DNA from: Planctomycetales bacterium
GTDB lineage: Bacteria > Planctomycetota > Planctomycetia > Planctomycetales > Planctomycetaceae
Direction: 5' to 3'
DNA length: 64,000 nt
NCBI GenBank assembly: GCA_026400835.1
Contig: JAPLOA010000048.1
Coordinates: forward strand, 124,001-188,000
Below the pieces are notes generated by a model. The model saw nothing but the letters and a program-made list of their open reading frames with translations, was not told the origin of the DNA and ran no database searches. This document shows, piece after piece, positions 39,801-50,500 of the stretch (within the stretch, counting starts at the first letter, position 1; the number at the start of each line of letters is the position of its first letter). The position numbers and the translations under genes were made by a program.

Positions 39801-39856
39801 TTCAGAATGATGAACCCCGCGAACACCCGGCCTCAGTTCTTACCGTGCAAAGAATA
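39801..39856 (+). repeat. Dispersed repeat A, copy 2
   Basis: Core CCGCGAACACCCGGCCTCAG followed by TACCGTGCAAAGAATAAC. Nearly identical core to copy 3 at 50197-50250; sits between the PPC-like gene and rtcA. Confidence 0.7.
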
Positions 39857-39875
39857 ACCAGACTGCGTCAGGATT

Positions 39876-41036
39876 CTACAAGCTGGAACTCGGCGGTTCC
39901 TCTTTCCACGAGAAAAACTCATTCTCCGAAAGAGGATCATCAGCCAATACGTCGGCGTTGTTCACCTGATTCGTATCGACCGGAGACACTGTGACAAGGT
40001 GATCTGATTCCAGCTCCATGACTTCGATCTTCACGGGCAACAGCGTTCGCAACAGGTCGATATGCGTCGTCGTGTGACGTGACAATTTGTGGGTCCGAAA
40101 TGACCCGCCTCGCTTTGTTCGGACGGTGTAAGGTTGAGCAGCACTCATCGCCAGTGGAAGCAGAATCTGATCGGCCAGGTATTCTCCAACCGGCGCGGGT
40201 GACTTCAGGTATTCGCGAATCTGCTGGACCGTCTCTTCGGCTACATGCTCCGCCGAAGTACCGACGCGGCCAAAGCCAGTCGCCAGTTCCGTGACGTTCT
40301 CATAAGCCAGTTCGGCGAAAACAAGATTCCCGGGACCATGAGCGGTGACGGGATTGATTGAGATTTCATTCGGCTGCAGATTCAGTCGACGAGCCAGACG
40401 TTCAGCTTCTCGCTCAGCAATGTTCAACGGCAGGTTACTGATCAGAATTCTTGCGGAGTGGGAGACTGCCGCACCGCGTTCCAGAAGATTGAATCCTGTC
40501 AGCATTTTTGCGGGTTGGATCGTGACATGAATTCGCCCACCGCCTGCAGGGAAGAATCCATAGCGTTCCAGACTTGCCTCGACGGCTGGTCCCATACGAT
40601 TCAGCAGAGGCAGAAAGACTCGCTGGAGATAATCAAATGGGGGAGCCCACTGATTGTGAGTTCCTCCTTCGATGACAATTTCTGAGGGGGCTTCGGCCTG
40701 AATCAACGCCGGCAGAACAGTCTGGAGAACCAGCGTCGCACTTCCGGCAGTACCGACTCGAAACTCATAAGACCCGGGACGCACTGGACCGGGTTGAAAC
40801 TGCAGCGTTTGAGATTGCAGTTCGGCTCCGATCATTTCCGCATCACAAATTTCGGCGGCCGCTTTCATCGCCGTCAGATGTTGTCGCATCAGGCCGGGCT
40901 TCTCGCGTCCAGCCCGGATTCGTTCAATTCGGATCGCTTTGCCGGAGACTGCCGACAACCCGATAGACGTTCGAACGATCTGACCACCGCCTTCGCCCTG
41001 TGATCCGTCAATTGTGATCATCTCTGCTGCGGCCAT
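39876..41036 (-). CDS. rtcA: RNA 3'-terminal phosphate cyclase
   Basis: 386 aa from ATG 41036 (AGG 6 bases upstream). Turns a 3'-phosphate RNA end into a 2',3'-cyclic phosphate by an AMP-linked intermediate. Family marks: ITIDGSQGEGGGQIVRTSIG at the start, RAGREKPGLMRQHLTAM, EGGTHNQWAPPFDYL and the region of the adenylated His, KLSRHTTTHIDLLRTLLP near the C-terminus. A C-terminal acidic tail (about 30 aa) is extra. No rtcB beside it. The frame extends further upstream but lacks a better start. Confidence 0.92.
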   Translation of the reverse strand: MAAAEMITIDGSQGEGGGQIVRTSIGLSAVSGKAIRIERIRAGREKPGLMRQHLTAMKAAAEICDAEMIGAELQSQTLQFQPGPVRPGSYEFRVGTAGSATLVLQTVLPALIQAEAPSEIVIEGGTHNQWAPPFDYLQRVFLPLLNRMGPAVEASLERYGFFPAGGGRIHVTIQPAKMLTGFNLLERGAAVSHSARILISNLPLNIAEREAERLARRLNLQPNEISINPVTAHGPGNLVFAELAYENVTELATGFGRVGTSAEHVAEETVQQIREYLKSPAPVGEYLADQILLPLAMSAAQPYTVRTKRGGSFRTHKLSRHTTTHIDLLRTLLPVKIEVMELESDHLVTVSPVDTNQVNNADVLADDPLSENEFFSWKEEPPSSSL

Positions 41037-41159
41037 GCTGAACCTGAAGTTTCCAAAGTGTCTCGCGCGGTCTGCGCCAACCTCGACGCAGCTCTGACAT
41101 TGGACATTACGAACTTTAATCTGATTCGCGGTCTGGCCAGAAGATGAGAACGTGGACAC

Positions 41160-41523
41160 ATATTCAGAGCAGAAAGTTCACCTTCAGGAGCCGAGCATGA
41201 CTTGATACACGAATAGAACCGCAGCCATCAGGACTTCGTTGCCGGAGTCACGCCCGACGCAGGGCATGTACTCCTGTTGAGGTTTGGCATACTGACGTTC
41301 AGTAAAAATGGTATCGCACAACATGGCCACAATGGAATTCAGATGACACCTGTGTCACAACCGGCCTAACCGGAGTTTGGCACTGCGGAATCGCTCCCGA
41401 ACCGCGCCGATTTTGCGCCTGATGTCGTTTGTGGGGTAAAGTTGACAAAACGAAACATCGCTTTCGACAAGGATGAATCCCCCCAATTGTCCACTGGCCT
41501 GTCGCGCCGCGGGAGCCTGGCTC
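41160..41523. other. Intergenic between rtcA and pilin-like gene
   Basis: Divergent promoter region. No gene or repeat recognised. Confidence 0.35.
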
Positions 41524-41787
41524 ATGCGTCAATTACTGAAGAAGCTTATCGAAGACCAGAACGGGATTATCATCTCCTCTGAGATCGTTCTGGTGGGTAC
41601 GATCCTGGTGCTGGGTTCAATCGTTGGCCTGGCGTCACTTTCTTCAGCGGTGACTCACGAACTCAATGACGTCGCTCAGGCGTGTGATCAGACATACAAC
41701 AATAACTCCGATAACAACACCTCTCGCAACGACTATTATCTGAGCAGTAGTCAGGGCACTCCGGAAATCACCGGAGGCGGTTACTAA
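41524..41787 (+). CDS. Small Flp-pilin-like membrane protein
   Basis: 87 aa from ATG 41524 (GGGAG 8 bases upstream; an in-frame ATG at 41473 lacks a site). Short basic leader MRQLLKKLIEDQNG, then IISSEIVLVGTILVLGSIVG, one long hydrophobic helix, then a polar Asn/Ser-rich tail (NNNSDNNTSRN) ending GGGY. The layout fits class III/Flp-type pilins processed before the helix, and planctomycetes have similar short proteins. No pilus assembly gene is close by, so it may be an orphan. Followed by a strong terminator. Confidence 0.6.
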   Translation: MRQLLKKLIEDQNGIIISSEIVLVGTILVLGSIVGLASLSSAVTHELNDVAQACDQTYNNNSDNNTSRNDYYLSSSQGTPEITGGGY

Positions 41788-41866
41788 GATTGAATGCCGC
41801 GGCACCTCTGCTGCCGCGATCAAATACATGCTGATGTCTTGATGGTTCTCCGCCATCGTTCTGCAG

Positions 41867-41910
41867 ACGCCCCCGTCGAACTCACGCGCGACGGGGGCGT
41901 TTGCGTTTTT
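41867..41910 (+). terminator. Strong intrinsic terminator
   Basis: ACGCCCCCGTCG (41867-41878) pairs with CGACGGGGGCGT (41889-41900), 12 perfect pairs, then TTGCGTTTTT. Ends the pilin-like transcript and reaches the last codon of the convergent exporter gene. Confidence 0.85.
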
Positions 41911-44140
41911 AGACTTCAGAGATCTCCTGCTTCATTTCTTCACGGGCCGGAGTTGTCCACCGCAGCAGCAGCGGCAGCAGCACAAGATCACTGATCAGGC
42001 CACCGATCATTGATAAACTCAACAACGCGCCGAAGTACACCAGCGGGATAAACTCGGAGGCGGTCAACACCATGAAGCCCGCCACCAGGGCGAAGTGAGC
42101 GAGGACGACAGCCTTGCCGACGCTGGATTGAGCAATCATCAGCGCTTGCGACAGCCCAACTTTCGGTAACGCATTCTGGAATACTTCGATGTAGTGGACC
42201 GAACAGGTAAAGCCCATCGAGACGCTTGCGATCATCGCGGTGCCAATGTTGACGGGGACATTCAGCAACCCCATGGAACCCGTGACCAGGGCGATCGGGA
42301 ACACGTTTGGGACCAGTGAGATTAATCCTATGCGAACGCTGCGAAAGGCAATCGCCATGCAGGCAAATGTTCCAAAGCAGGCCCACAGAAAACTCTTCCA
42401 CTGATCTTCCAGCAGGCTGTCAATAATGCGAGCCATCAGAACAAAAAGTCCCGACGCGACCGGCGGTTCCGCCTGCTTTGTCGCCTCGCTTGCTACAGTC
42501 TGAGTGCGTTCAAAATGGGCCGCAATGGCATCCCGGACTCTTTGAATCTGAGCCAGCTTGGCTTCAGTGGATTGTTGTTCCGGAGATCGCAGAACGATTC
42601 GCATCCGCCGTCGCTCGGAATTGTAGAAGCTCTGCACCAAATCATGCTGCCGTTGATCGATTTTCTGAAGTCTCGCTCTGGCGTTCCCGAGTCGAGGGGG
42701 CACGTCAATTGCATCGTTCAGTGACAGAACATCCAGTTGGCAATCTTCCGTTGATAAGTCTTTCAGCACATTCGTCAGCTCTTTGGTCTGATCCAGAAAC
42801 TCACTGGTCAGTGGATCAGGAACATCAAACGCGACATCCCACGTTCCAGCCGGTCCGAGACTGGACTCCACAAATCGCAGGGACTGCACGATCGGAGATG
42901 ACTCACGAAAGTTCTTGCTGAAGTCTGTTTCGACCTGCATCATCCAGAGACCTGGAGCCGTGATGGCTGTCAGGGCAAGGCAGACAACAGCCGTTCCTGC
43001 AGGATGCCGGTCAATCAGATGAGCCATGCGATTCAGGACCGCGTCCAATTGATCCTCCAGACGCACACGCCCCGGGATCGGAACGTTGCTGCCCGAAGCA
43101 AAGGCCGCTGGCAGTACGGCCAATGTGACCACAATGACGAGCAGCGTCGCCAGAGTCATCATGATCGCAAAACTGCGGACGGGCACGATCTCCGAAACCA
43201 GCAACGCGGCAAAGCCAACGGCAATTGTGACGACGGTCCACAAAACCGGATGCCAGAGTTCCCTCAGTGTCTGCACGGCCGCGTCGCGTGCGTTCAGGGT
43301 GCCTCGCAGTTCACGATAGTAAACGATGATATGTACGGTGGTACTGATGGAGATGATGGTGACCAGCGAATTCAGCATAGAACTGACCATGCTTAACTGA
43401 GCACCAGCCAGAACAAGTATCGCGCGAGTGCAAACGACACAGGTGATCACAATTCCGACGGACACAAGCACCCAGCGAATGCTTCGGAAGATAATCATCA
43501 ACATAAAAGACAACACACCCAGCGAAGCGAGGTACAGAAGATTGCCGTCTCGCTCGACCAGATCAAACATGTCCTGAATCTGAACGGCTTCCCCTGCCAC
43601 TGAGGTCTTCGCATCAAACTCCCGGGCCACTGCTCGAATCGCACGGATCGTGTCAACTCGTGCCATGTTGTCTGAATCGCCCGCATAAAGCTGGAGCACA
43701 ATCGCTGTTGTTTCCTGATCCGGGCCGATCAGAATTCCGTCAAACAGACTCAGCAGGGCTCTGCGAGTGTTTCGGTTTCGGGGTGTCTTCTGAAGGAATC
43801 GGGCAAGGTCTCGAGTTCTCTCGCCATCAACTCCCGGCAGTTCTCCAAGTTTTGCGGACAACGTCTTTATACGTTGCTCCGCTTCAGGAGTGAGCTCCAG
43901 ATATTCGCCTTCAGGATTGGTCTGCAGGAGTCCGGGCTGATGCCATGCAACAATGACAAACTCGTCGCCGCCAAAATCCTTTCGAGACTTCTTCAAGACC
44001 TGAATGTCCGGGTTGGCTGGAGGAAAAAAGGACTCGATTGTCTGGTCGAACGACAGCCGATTCGCCACCGGGAGGGCTCCCAGCAACAAAACGACCGTGG
44101 CCAGCAACAGCCAATTGCGATTGTTCACGAGCCAATTCAT
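41909..44140 (-). CDS. RND/MMPL-family membrane transporter
   Basis: 743 aa from ATG 44140 (AAAGGA 5 bases upstream). Two six-helix halves, each with a large exported loop: first helix after NWLLLATVVLLLGALP, loop with RKDFGGDEFVIVAWHQ; second half opens at DRHPAGTAVVCLALTAITAP with loop ETDFSKNFRESSPIVQSLRF. The sterol-sensing-like blocks SMLNSLVTIISISTTVHIIV and GTAMIASVSMGFTCSVHYIE match MMPL-type exporters of lipids or hopanoids. Substrate unknown. Stands alone; convergent with the pilin-like gene. Confidence 0.88.
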   Translation of the reverse strand: MNWLVNNRNWLLLATVVLLLGALPVANRLSFDQTIESFFPPANPDIQVLKKSRKDFGGDEFVIVAWHQPGLLQTNPEGEYLELTPEAEQRIKTLSAKLGELPGVDGERTRDLARFLQKTPRNRNTRRALLSLFDGILIGPDQETTAIVLQLYAGDSDNMARVDTIRAIRAVAREFDAKTSVAGEAVQIQDMFDLVERDGNLLYLASLGVLSFMLMIIFRSIRWVLVSVGIVITCVVCTRAILVLAGAQLSMVSSMLNSLVTIISISTTVHIIVYYRELRGTLNARDAAVQTLRELWHPVLWTVVTIAVGFAALLVSEIVPVRSFAIMMTLATLLVIVVTLAVLPAAFASGSNVPIPGRVRLEDQLDAVLNRMAHLIDRHPAGTAVVCLALTAITAPGLWMMQVETDFSKNFRESSPIVQSLRFVESSLGPAGTWDVAFDVPDPLTSEFLDQTKELTNVLKDLSTEDCQLDVLSLNDAIDVPPRLGNARARLQKIDQRQHDLVQSFYNSERRRMRIVLRSPEQQSTEAKLAQIQRVRDAIAAHFERTQTVASEATKQAEPPVASGLFVLMARIIDSLLEDQWKSFLWACFGTFACMAIAFRSVRIGLISLVPNVFPIALVTGSMGLLNVPVNIGTAMIASVSMGFTCSVHYIEVFQNALPKVGLSQALMIAQSSVGKAVVLAHFALVAGFMVLTASEFIPLVYFGALLSLSMIGGLISDLVLLPLLLRWTTPAREEMKQEISEV

Positions 44141-44847
44141 GACAATCCTTTGCACGATTGCCGTCGCTCACCACGTGAGTCGTCCGTCTGCTCCGCCCGG
44201 AGCCACTCACAGGGAGTTTTCTGACCAACCACGTTGATGACTTTCCTCAAAATTCAGGCCGCCTGCCGATTCGATTGCGGCGGAACTGTAACGGATGTGT
44301 TTCTATCGTGTCACTGCCGGTCTCGAATTCCCGGCGGTTTCAGCGATCAGACACCAGCGGATAGCGGGATATTGATTTGGAAAGCAGAGCGGTGATTTCT
44401 TCTTGTTTTCGTCGCAAAAATTCCATCTCGCATCTTTGCGATTCTGCGTCTCTGTGTGAAACTGTTTTTTTTTTCACGCAAAGACGCCGGGACGCAAACG
44501 GGAAAAACAGAATTCACGGGCTTTAGTGGACTGGACTTTCAACCTGAACGCCAAGCCGGCAGCCCGTAGCATGCCCCCTTTCCGAGTGCGATCTCCGTAC
44601 AATCCTGCGGCCAGTAACGGAAAAGAGGCTTCTTCCGCGCAGGATGCATGAAACGGCGTCTCGTAATCGAGATCCTTTGCGGCGTCACGTTCAGATCCGG
44701 GGGAATTGAAGTTACGGCATTTCTTTGGGTATAAACGAGACTATCATATTTTGTCGGTCTTTGCGTCTCATCGCGTTCGGCGTGCTGAGACGAGATTGCC
44801 GTCGAATCTTCCTGCCTCCGCATTGACCCACCAGCGGATCTCTATTC
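44141..44847. other. Intergenic, about 700 bases, with a hairpin repeat
   Basis: No gene supported. A near-palindrome at 44435-44498 (TTTGCG...TGTGAAA against TTTCACGCAAAGACGC) surrounds a run of T. Probably also holds the promoter of the cytochrome/DUF1553 gene. Confidence 0.4.
44435..44498. repeat. Inverted-repeat hairpin of the 'cgcaaagacgc' type
   Basis: Arms 44435-44461 and 44472-44498, imperfect over about 27 bases. From memory this style of repeat recurs between genes in many bacteria. Confidence 0.45.
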
Positions 44848-47800
44848 ATGAACATTCCCACTGCGCGTTTCTTCGCATCGTGTGCGTTTGTCTTCCTCGT
44901 TCTTCTCAGTCAACCAGCATTCAGCGACGTTGACTTTCAGCGCGATGTGCAGCCCATTCTGGCCGAACACTGTTGGCATTGCCACGGTGCTGACGCAGAG
45001 GATCGCAGAGGCGGCCTTCGGCTTGACGTTCAGGATTCTGCGATCAAGGGCGGTGAATCGGGCGTTGCGGCTATCGTGCCTGGCAAGCCTGACGAAAGCG
45101 AACTCCTTCGCCGCGTCATGACTCATGATGCTGATCTGATTATGCCTCCGCCGGATCAGAAGAAACCGGTCTCTGAGTTACAGATTCAGACGCTGAAGCA
45201 ATGGATCACAGAAGGCGCGAAGTATCAGGCTCATTGGGCATTCACGCCGCCAACGAAAACGTCGCTGCCAAATATTGCTGCAAAGAATCCGATCGATGCG
45301 TTCGTGATGAGCCGATTGCAAGCCGAAGGCTTAACACCTTCACCTCAGGCCGCGAATTATACGCTCTGTCGACGCGTGTATCTTGATCTTACGGGACTTC
45401 CGCCGTCTCCTCAGGAACTGGCCGCATTCGAACGGGATGGGCTGGAGGCAACGGTCGATCGCTTGATCAACAGTGATCGCTTCGGCGAGAAATGGGCTCG
45501 GCATTGGCTCGATCTGGCTCGTTACTCGGACACCAACGGCTACGAAAAGGATCTGCAGCGCGAACAGTGGGCGTGGCGTGATTGGGTCATTCATTCCATC
45601 AATCGTGACATGCCTTACAACCAGTTTCTGATCGAACAGATTGCCGGAGATCTGCTTCCGGACGCGACCCAGGATCAGATCATCGCCACAGGTTTCCTCC
45701 GCAACAGCATGATCAACGAAGAAGGAGCCATTGTGGCGGAACAGTTCCGCATGGTTGAAATGTTTGATCGTGTCGACTGCATCGGCAAGGCGGTGCTTGG
45801 CCTCTCAACTCAATGTGCTCAATGTCATACACATAAGTTTGACCCGATTACACACGACGAGTACTACGGGATGTTCGCATTCCTGAATAACTCCTACGAA
45901 GCCCAGTCCTGGATTTACACTGACGATCAGTTGCGGCAGACCGTCGAGATTCAGGAAAAGATCCGAACGGCAGAGGGCAGAATTCGCACCGAGAGACCTC
46001 AGTGGCAGGACGAACTGAATGCCTGGTCCGCGGCATTGACATCGGCCGCGATCGCCTGGCAACCTCTGGAGGCGATCGAACTCGGGAGCATCAGCGGCCT
46101 GAATCACCCGACTCAGGAGGCCGACAAGTCGTTACTGATGAAGGGCCATACCAGCAACGACGTATTTATGATTGCTGCTCCAGCCTTGAAGGGAATTACA
46201 GGCTTACGGCTGGAGGCTTTGCCGCATCGCGATCTTCCTCATAGCGGTCCTGGCCGAAGTCGCAACGGAACCTGGGTGATCAATGAACTGGAAGTCTTTG
46301 TCCGAAAGCCCGACAGTAAGGACTGGGAAAAGCAAAAGCTGGTCAACGCCACGGCCGACTTTTCCGAACCGGAAGCAAAACACGATGAAGGCAAACGAGC
46401 AACCGGCCCGGTCGCTCATCTCATTGATGGTAATGATGCGACCAGTTGGAATGCAGACCGAGGAATCGGTCGTCGAAATCAGGCGGGCGTTGCCGTCCTG
46501 CAGTTTGAGAAGCCTTTGGAGTTTCCTGAAGGCTCACAGATAAAGATCGCGTGGCGAATGGGCGACATGCTCGGATGCGGTCGGTTCAGTCTTACAACAG
46601 CTCCAGCTCCAGCGGCCTCTGCCATCGATCATGCCGCGATCCTCGCACTGCAGACGCCCCCGGCAGAGCGGACGCGCGATCAGTCAGTGGCGATGTTTGC
46701 GGCGTGGCGATCGTCTGTTCCGGAACTCAAGCCGATCAATGATGAGATCGACGCTCTCTACAAATCGTTACCTGCTGCCTCGACTTCGATTCTGCATATG
46801 GCCGAACGTGAGCCCGCCTATCAGCGAGTCACTCATCTTCTCGACCGCGGCAACTGGGATCAGCCTCTGAAACCAGTCGAGCCGCATGTGCCCACAGGAC
46901 TCAATCCGTTCCCGGAAGAAGCTCCGAAGAATCGACTGGGCTTTGCGATGTGGCTGGCAGATTCCCGAGCCCCATTGACAGCGAGAGTCGCCGTCAATCA
47001 GGCCTGGCAGGCGATCTTCGGAATTGGTCTTGTCGAAACCGCTGAAGATTTTGGCACGCGTGCGCCGGTACCTCGGTATCGTGAATTGCTGGATTGGCTG
47101 GCCGTGGACTTTATGGAGCATGGCTGGAGTCGCAAGCATTTGATTCGCACGATTCTGAGCAGTGCGACCTATCAGCAGGCCTCGAGTGCTTCGCCGCAGT
47201 GGCTGGAACGTGATCCTCGCAATCAACTATTGGCTCGAGGGCCGCGTTTTCGGGCTGACGCGGAGGTCGTTCGAGACATTGCGTTGACAGCAGCCGGGTT
47301 GATTCATCATCGCATTGGTGGCCCGGGAGTGATTCCTCCGGTTCCCCAGAACGTGCTGGATTACAATTATGTGTACCCGGGATACTGGACTCCGGCCACA
47401 GGACCGGAACGTTATCGACGTACCGTGTACGGTTTTCGAAAGCGTTCCATGCCAGATCCGGTGATGTCCAATTTTGATGCACCGAACGGTGACTTCTCCT
47501 GTGCTCGCCGAGTTCGTTCGAATACTCCGTTGGCAGCGTTGACCGGTCTGAATGAAACGATTTTCGTCGAGGCCGCTCGTGCATTGGCCATGCGAGTTCT
47601 CAAGGAAGCTGGCAGTGATGACACCGAGCGGGCGAAATATGCGTTCCTGTTATGTACGTCGCGACCACCGAGCGACGTTGAATGCAATGAAGTTCTGGCC
47701 CTGTTGAAGTCACGAAGGCAACGATTGGCCGATGGCTGGTTGAATCCTCGCGAAGTCATCACGGGGGAACCCGGCACGTTGCCGGCCCTGCCTGAAAACA

Positions 47801-47880
47801 CGACGCCACAGGATGCTGCGGCGTGGACACTGGTCGCGCGAGTGTTATTGAATCTTGATGAAACAATGGCGAAGAATTAA
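44848..47880 (+). CDS. Planctomycete cytochrome C / DUF1549 / DUF1553 protein
   Basis: 1010 aa with signal peptide to about residue 26. PSCyt1 domain next, with one c-type haem motif C42-W-H-C45-H46 and MPPPDQKKPVSE as likely distal ligand segment. DUF1549 (about 145-365) includes LTGLPPSPQELAAFE and KWARHWLDLARYSDTNGYEK; a variable middle resembles a beta-sandwich; DUF1553 (about 685-940) includes APLTARVAVNQAWQAIFGIG and FDAPNGDFSCARRVRSNTPL. Exported, role unproven. The DUF1501 gene follows after 154 bases, the usual pair for this protein. Confidence 0.92.
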   Translation: MNIPTARFFASCAFVFLVLLSQPAFSDVDFQRDVQPILAEHCWHCHGADAEDRRGGLRLDVQDSAIKGGESGVAAIVPGKPDESELLRRVMTHDADLIMPPPDQKKPVSELQIQTLKQWITEGAKYQAHWAFTPPTKTSLPNIAAKNPIDAFVMSRLQAEGLTPSPQAANYTLCRRVYLDLTGLPPSPQELAAFERDGLEATVDRLINSDRFGEKWARHWLDLARYSDTNGYEKDLQREQWAWRDWVIHSINRDMPYNQFLIEQIAGDLLPDATQDQIIATGFLRNSMINEEGAIVAEQFRMVEMFDRVDCIGKAVLGLSTQCAQCHTHKFDPITHDEYYGMFAFLNNSYEAQSWIYTDDQLRQTVEIQEKIRTAEGRIRTERPQWQDELNAWSAALTSAAIAWQPLEAIELGSISGLNHPTQEADKSLLMKGHTSNDVFMIAAPALKGITGLRLEALPHRDLPHSGPGRSRNGTWVINELEVFVRKPDSKDWEKQKLVNATADFSEPEAKHDEGKRATGPVAHLIDGNDATSWNADRGIGRRNQAGVAVLQFEKPLEFPEGSQIKIAWRMGDMLGCGRFSLTTAPAPAASAIDHAAILALQTPPAERTRDQSVAMFAAWRSSVPELKPINDEIDALYKSLPAASTSILHMAEREPAYQRVTHLLDRGNWDQPLKPVEPHVPTGLNPFPEEAPKNRLGFAMWLADSRAPLTARVAVNQAWQAIFGIGLVETAEDFGTRAPVPRYRELLDWLAVDFMEHGWSRKHLIRTILSSATYQQASSASPQWLERDPRNQLLARGPRFRADAEVVRDIALTAAGLIHHRIGGPGVIPPVPQNVLDYNYVYPGYWTPATGPERYRRTVYGFRKRSMPDPVMSNFDAPNGDFSCARRVRSNTPLAALTGLNETIFVEAARALAMRVLKEAGSDDTERAKYAFLLCTSRPPSDVECNEVLALLKSRRQRLADGWLNPREVITGEPGTLPALPENTTPQDAAAWTLVARVLLNLDETMAKN

Positions 47881-48034
47881 GAACGCCTGACATATCCGTA
47901 GCTGGGCTCGTGAGAGCTCAGAAACACATCCGAATTCTCACGAATCCGGCTACACTCCACAGGTACTACCAACAGTTCATTTCCTGCTCAGTATCATGGG
48001 GCTTCTTAAAACCCTTCCTGACGAGAACACTGCC

Positions 48035-49468
<1,434 letters not shown>

Positions 49469-49479
49469 CGATTTGAGCC

Positions 49480-49536
49480 GTACCATGGGCATTCCTGCCC
49501 GTCGCGTTTGCTGTCGGACAAGAATGTCGAACAGAC
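49480..49536 (+). repeat. Dispersed repeat B, copy 2
   Basis: Contains the hairpin GGGCATTCCTGCCCGTCG and CTGTCGGACAAGAATGTC. It begins 12 bases after the DUF1501 stop, so the hairpin could also stop transcription. Confidence 0.7.
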
Positions 49537-49554
49537 TTTTCAGGTGACAAATAG

Positions 49555-50139
49555 CTACGGAATTGTCACACCGAGTTCTCGCAGGGCTTGCGAAACTTGA
49601 ATCAGCGGCAGTCCCATGATCGCAGTGAAGTCTTCTGTTTCGATGCTTTCGAACAGGGAGATTCCGAGGCTCTCAATCTTGTAGCTGCCGGCACAGTCAA
49701 GCGGCTGATCGCGTTCTATATAACGCAAGGCCTCATCGGCCGTCAGGTGACGCATCGTCAGCTGAGTTTCATTCATGATCGAAGTTGCCGGTATCCCGGG
49801 TGCGGCGATACAGACTGCGGTGAGAAGCCGGTGAGTTTTCCCGGACATTGACAGCAACTGTTCCACGGCTGCACTGACAGTTCCTGGTTTCCCAAGCACA
49901 GTGCCGTTCAGGTCAACCAGTTGGTCTGAGCCGATCACGATGGCTTCCGGAAAACGTCGAAACACCGCCAGAGTTTTCTCCGTCGCAAGCCGCTGAGCAA
50001 GGCTGTCGGGCGAGAGTTCCAGATGATGGAATGCGTGTTCGTCAACATCGGGCGAAACGGATTCAAAACTGGGGAGCAGTCGTCCGAGCAGCTCACGCCG
50101 GTAACGTGAGCTGCTGGCAAGGAGGATTGGCAGTGGCAT
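49555..50139 (-). CDS. maf: Maf-family nucleotide pyrophosphatase (YceF-like)
   Basis: 194 aa. Maf proteins hydrolyse non-canonical or methylated nucleoside triphosphates to monophosphates. Seen here: N-terminal LASSSRYRRELL (8-18), catalytic Asp in IGSDQLVDL (D72), VLGKPGT with Lys84 and the tail CAGSYKIESLGISLFESIE, which matches the YceF (7-methyl-GTP) branch more than the dTTP branch. Length typical. ATG at 50139, no clear ribosome site. No cell-division neighbours. Confidence 0.92.
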   Translation of the reverse strand: MPLPILLASSSRYRRELLGRLLPSFESVSPDVDEHAFHHLELSPDSLAQRLATEKTLAVFRRFPEAIVIGSDQLVDLNGTVLGKPGTVSAAVEQLLSMSGKTHRLLTAVCIAAPGIPATSIMNETQLTMRHLTADEALRYIERDQPLDCAGSYKIESLGISLFESIETEDFTAIMGLPLIQVSQALRELGVTIP

Positions 50140-50196
50140 GGACGACCCCGTTACCTTTGACTGTTCTGAGCTCGGTTAGAATTGAGGCCATGTTCC

Positions 50197-50250
50197 CGGC
50201 GATGTATTGCGCGAACACTCGGCCTCAAAAAATACCGTGCAAAGAATTAC
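50197..50250 (+). repeat. Dispersed repeat A, copy 3
   Basis: Core GCGCGAACACTCGGCCTCA followed by TACCGTGCAAAGAATTAC. Lies between maf and the thioredoxin-like gene, 170 bases from repeat B copy 3. Confidence 0.7.
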
Positions 50251-50421
50251 AAAAGCCGGAAGAAAGCTGTAGTAAGAGGAAAGTGGAGCAGTCTGAATCG
50301 AAACGGTTTGCGTCGTCAGGTTTCAAACACAAAAAATTCAACGTCGCCACCGAGATGAACCCGATGGCCCCGTTGAGTATCGTTCAGCAGGCAACAAGTG
50401 CTCTGTTAAGGATTGGTTGTC

Positions 50422-50479
50422 GAGCAGGATGGGAATTCCTGCCCGTTGAAACGCAGTCGCATAAGAATGTCCAACCTGC
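50422..50479 (+). repeat. Dispersed repeat B, copy 3
   Basis: Hairpin-bearing block GGGAATTCCTGCCCGTTGAA, then CGCATAAGAATGTCCAACCT. Same orientation as copy 2. Confidence 0.7.
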
Positions 50480-50500
50480 AATTCAGGGTTTGAAAAAACA

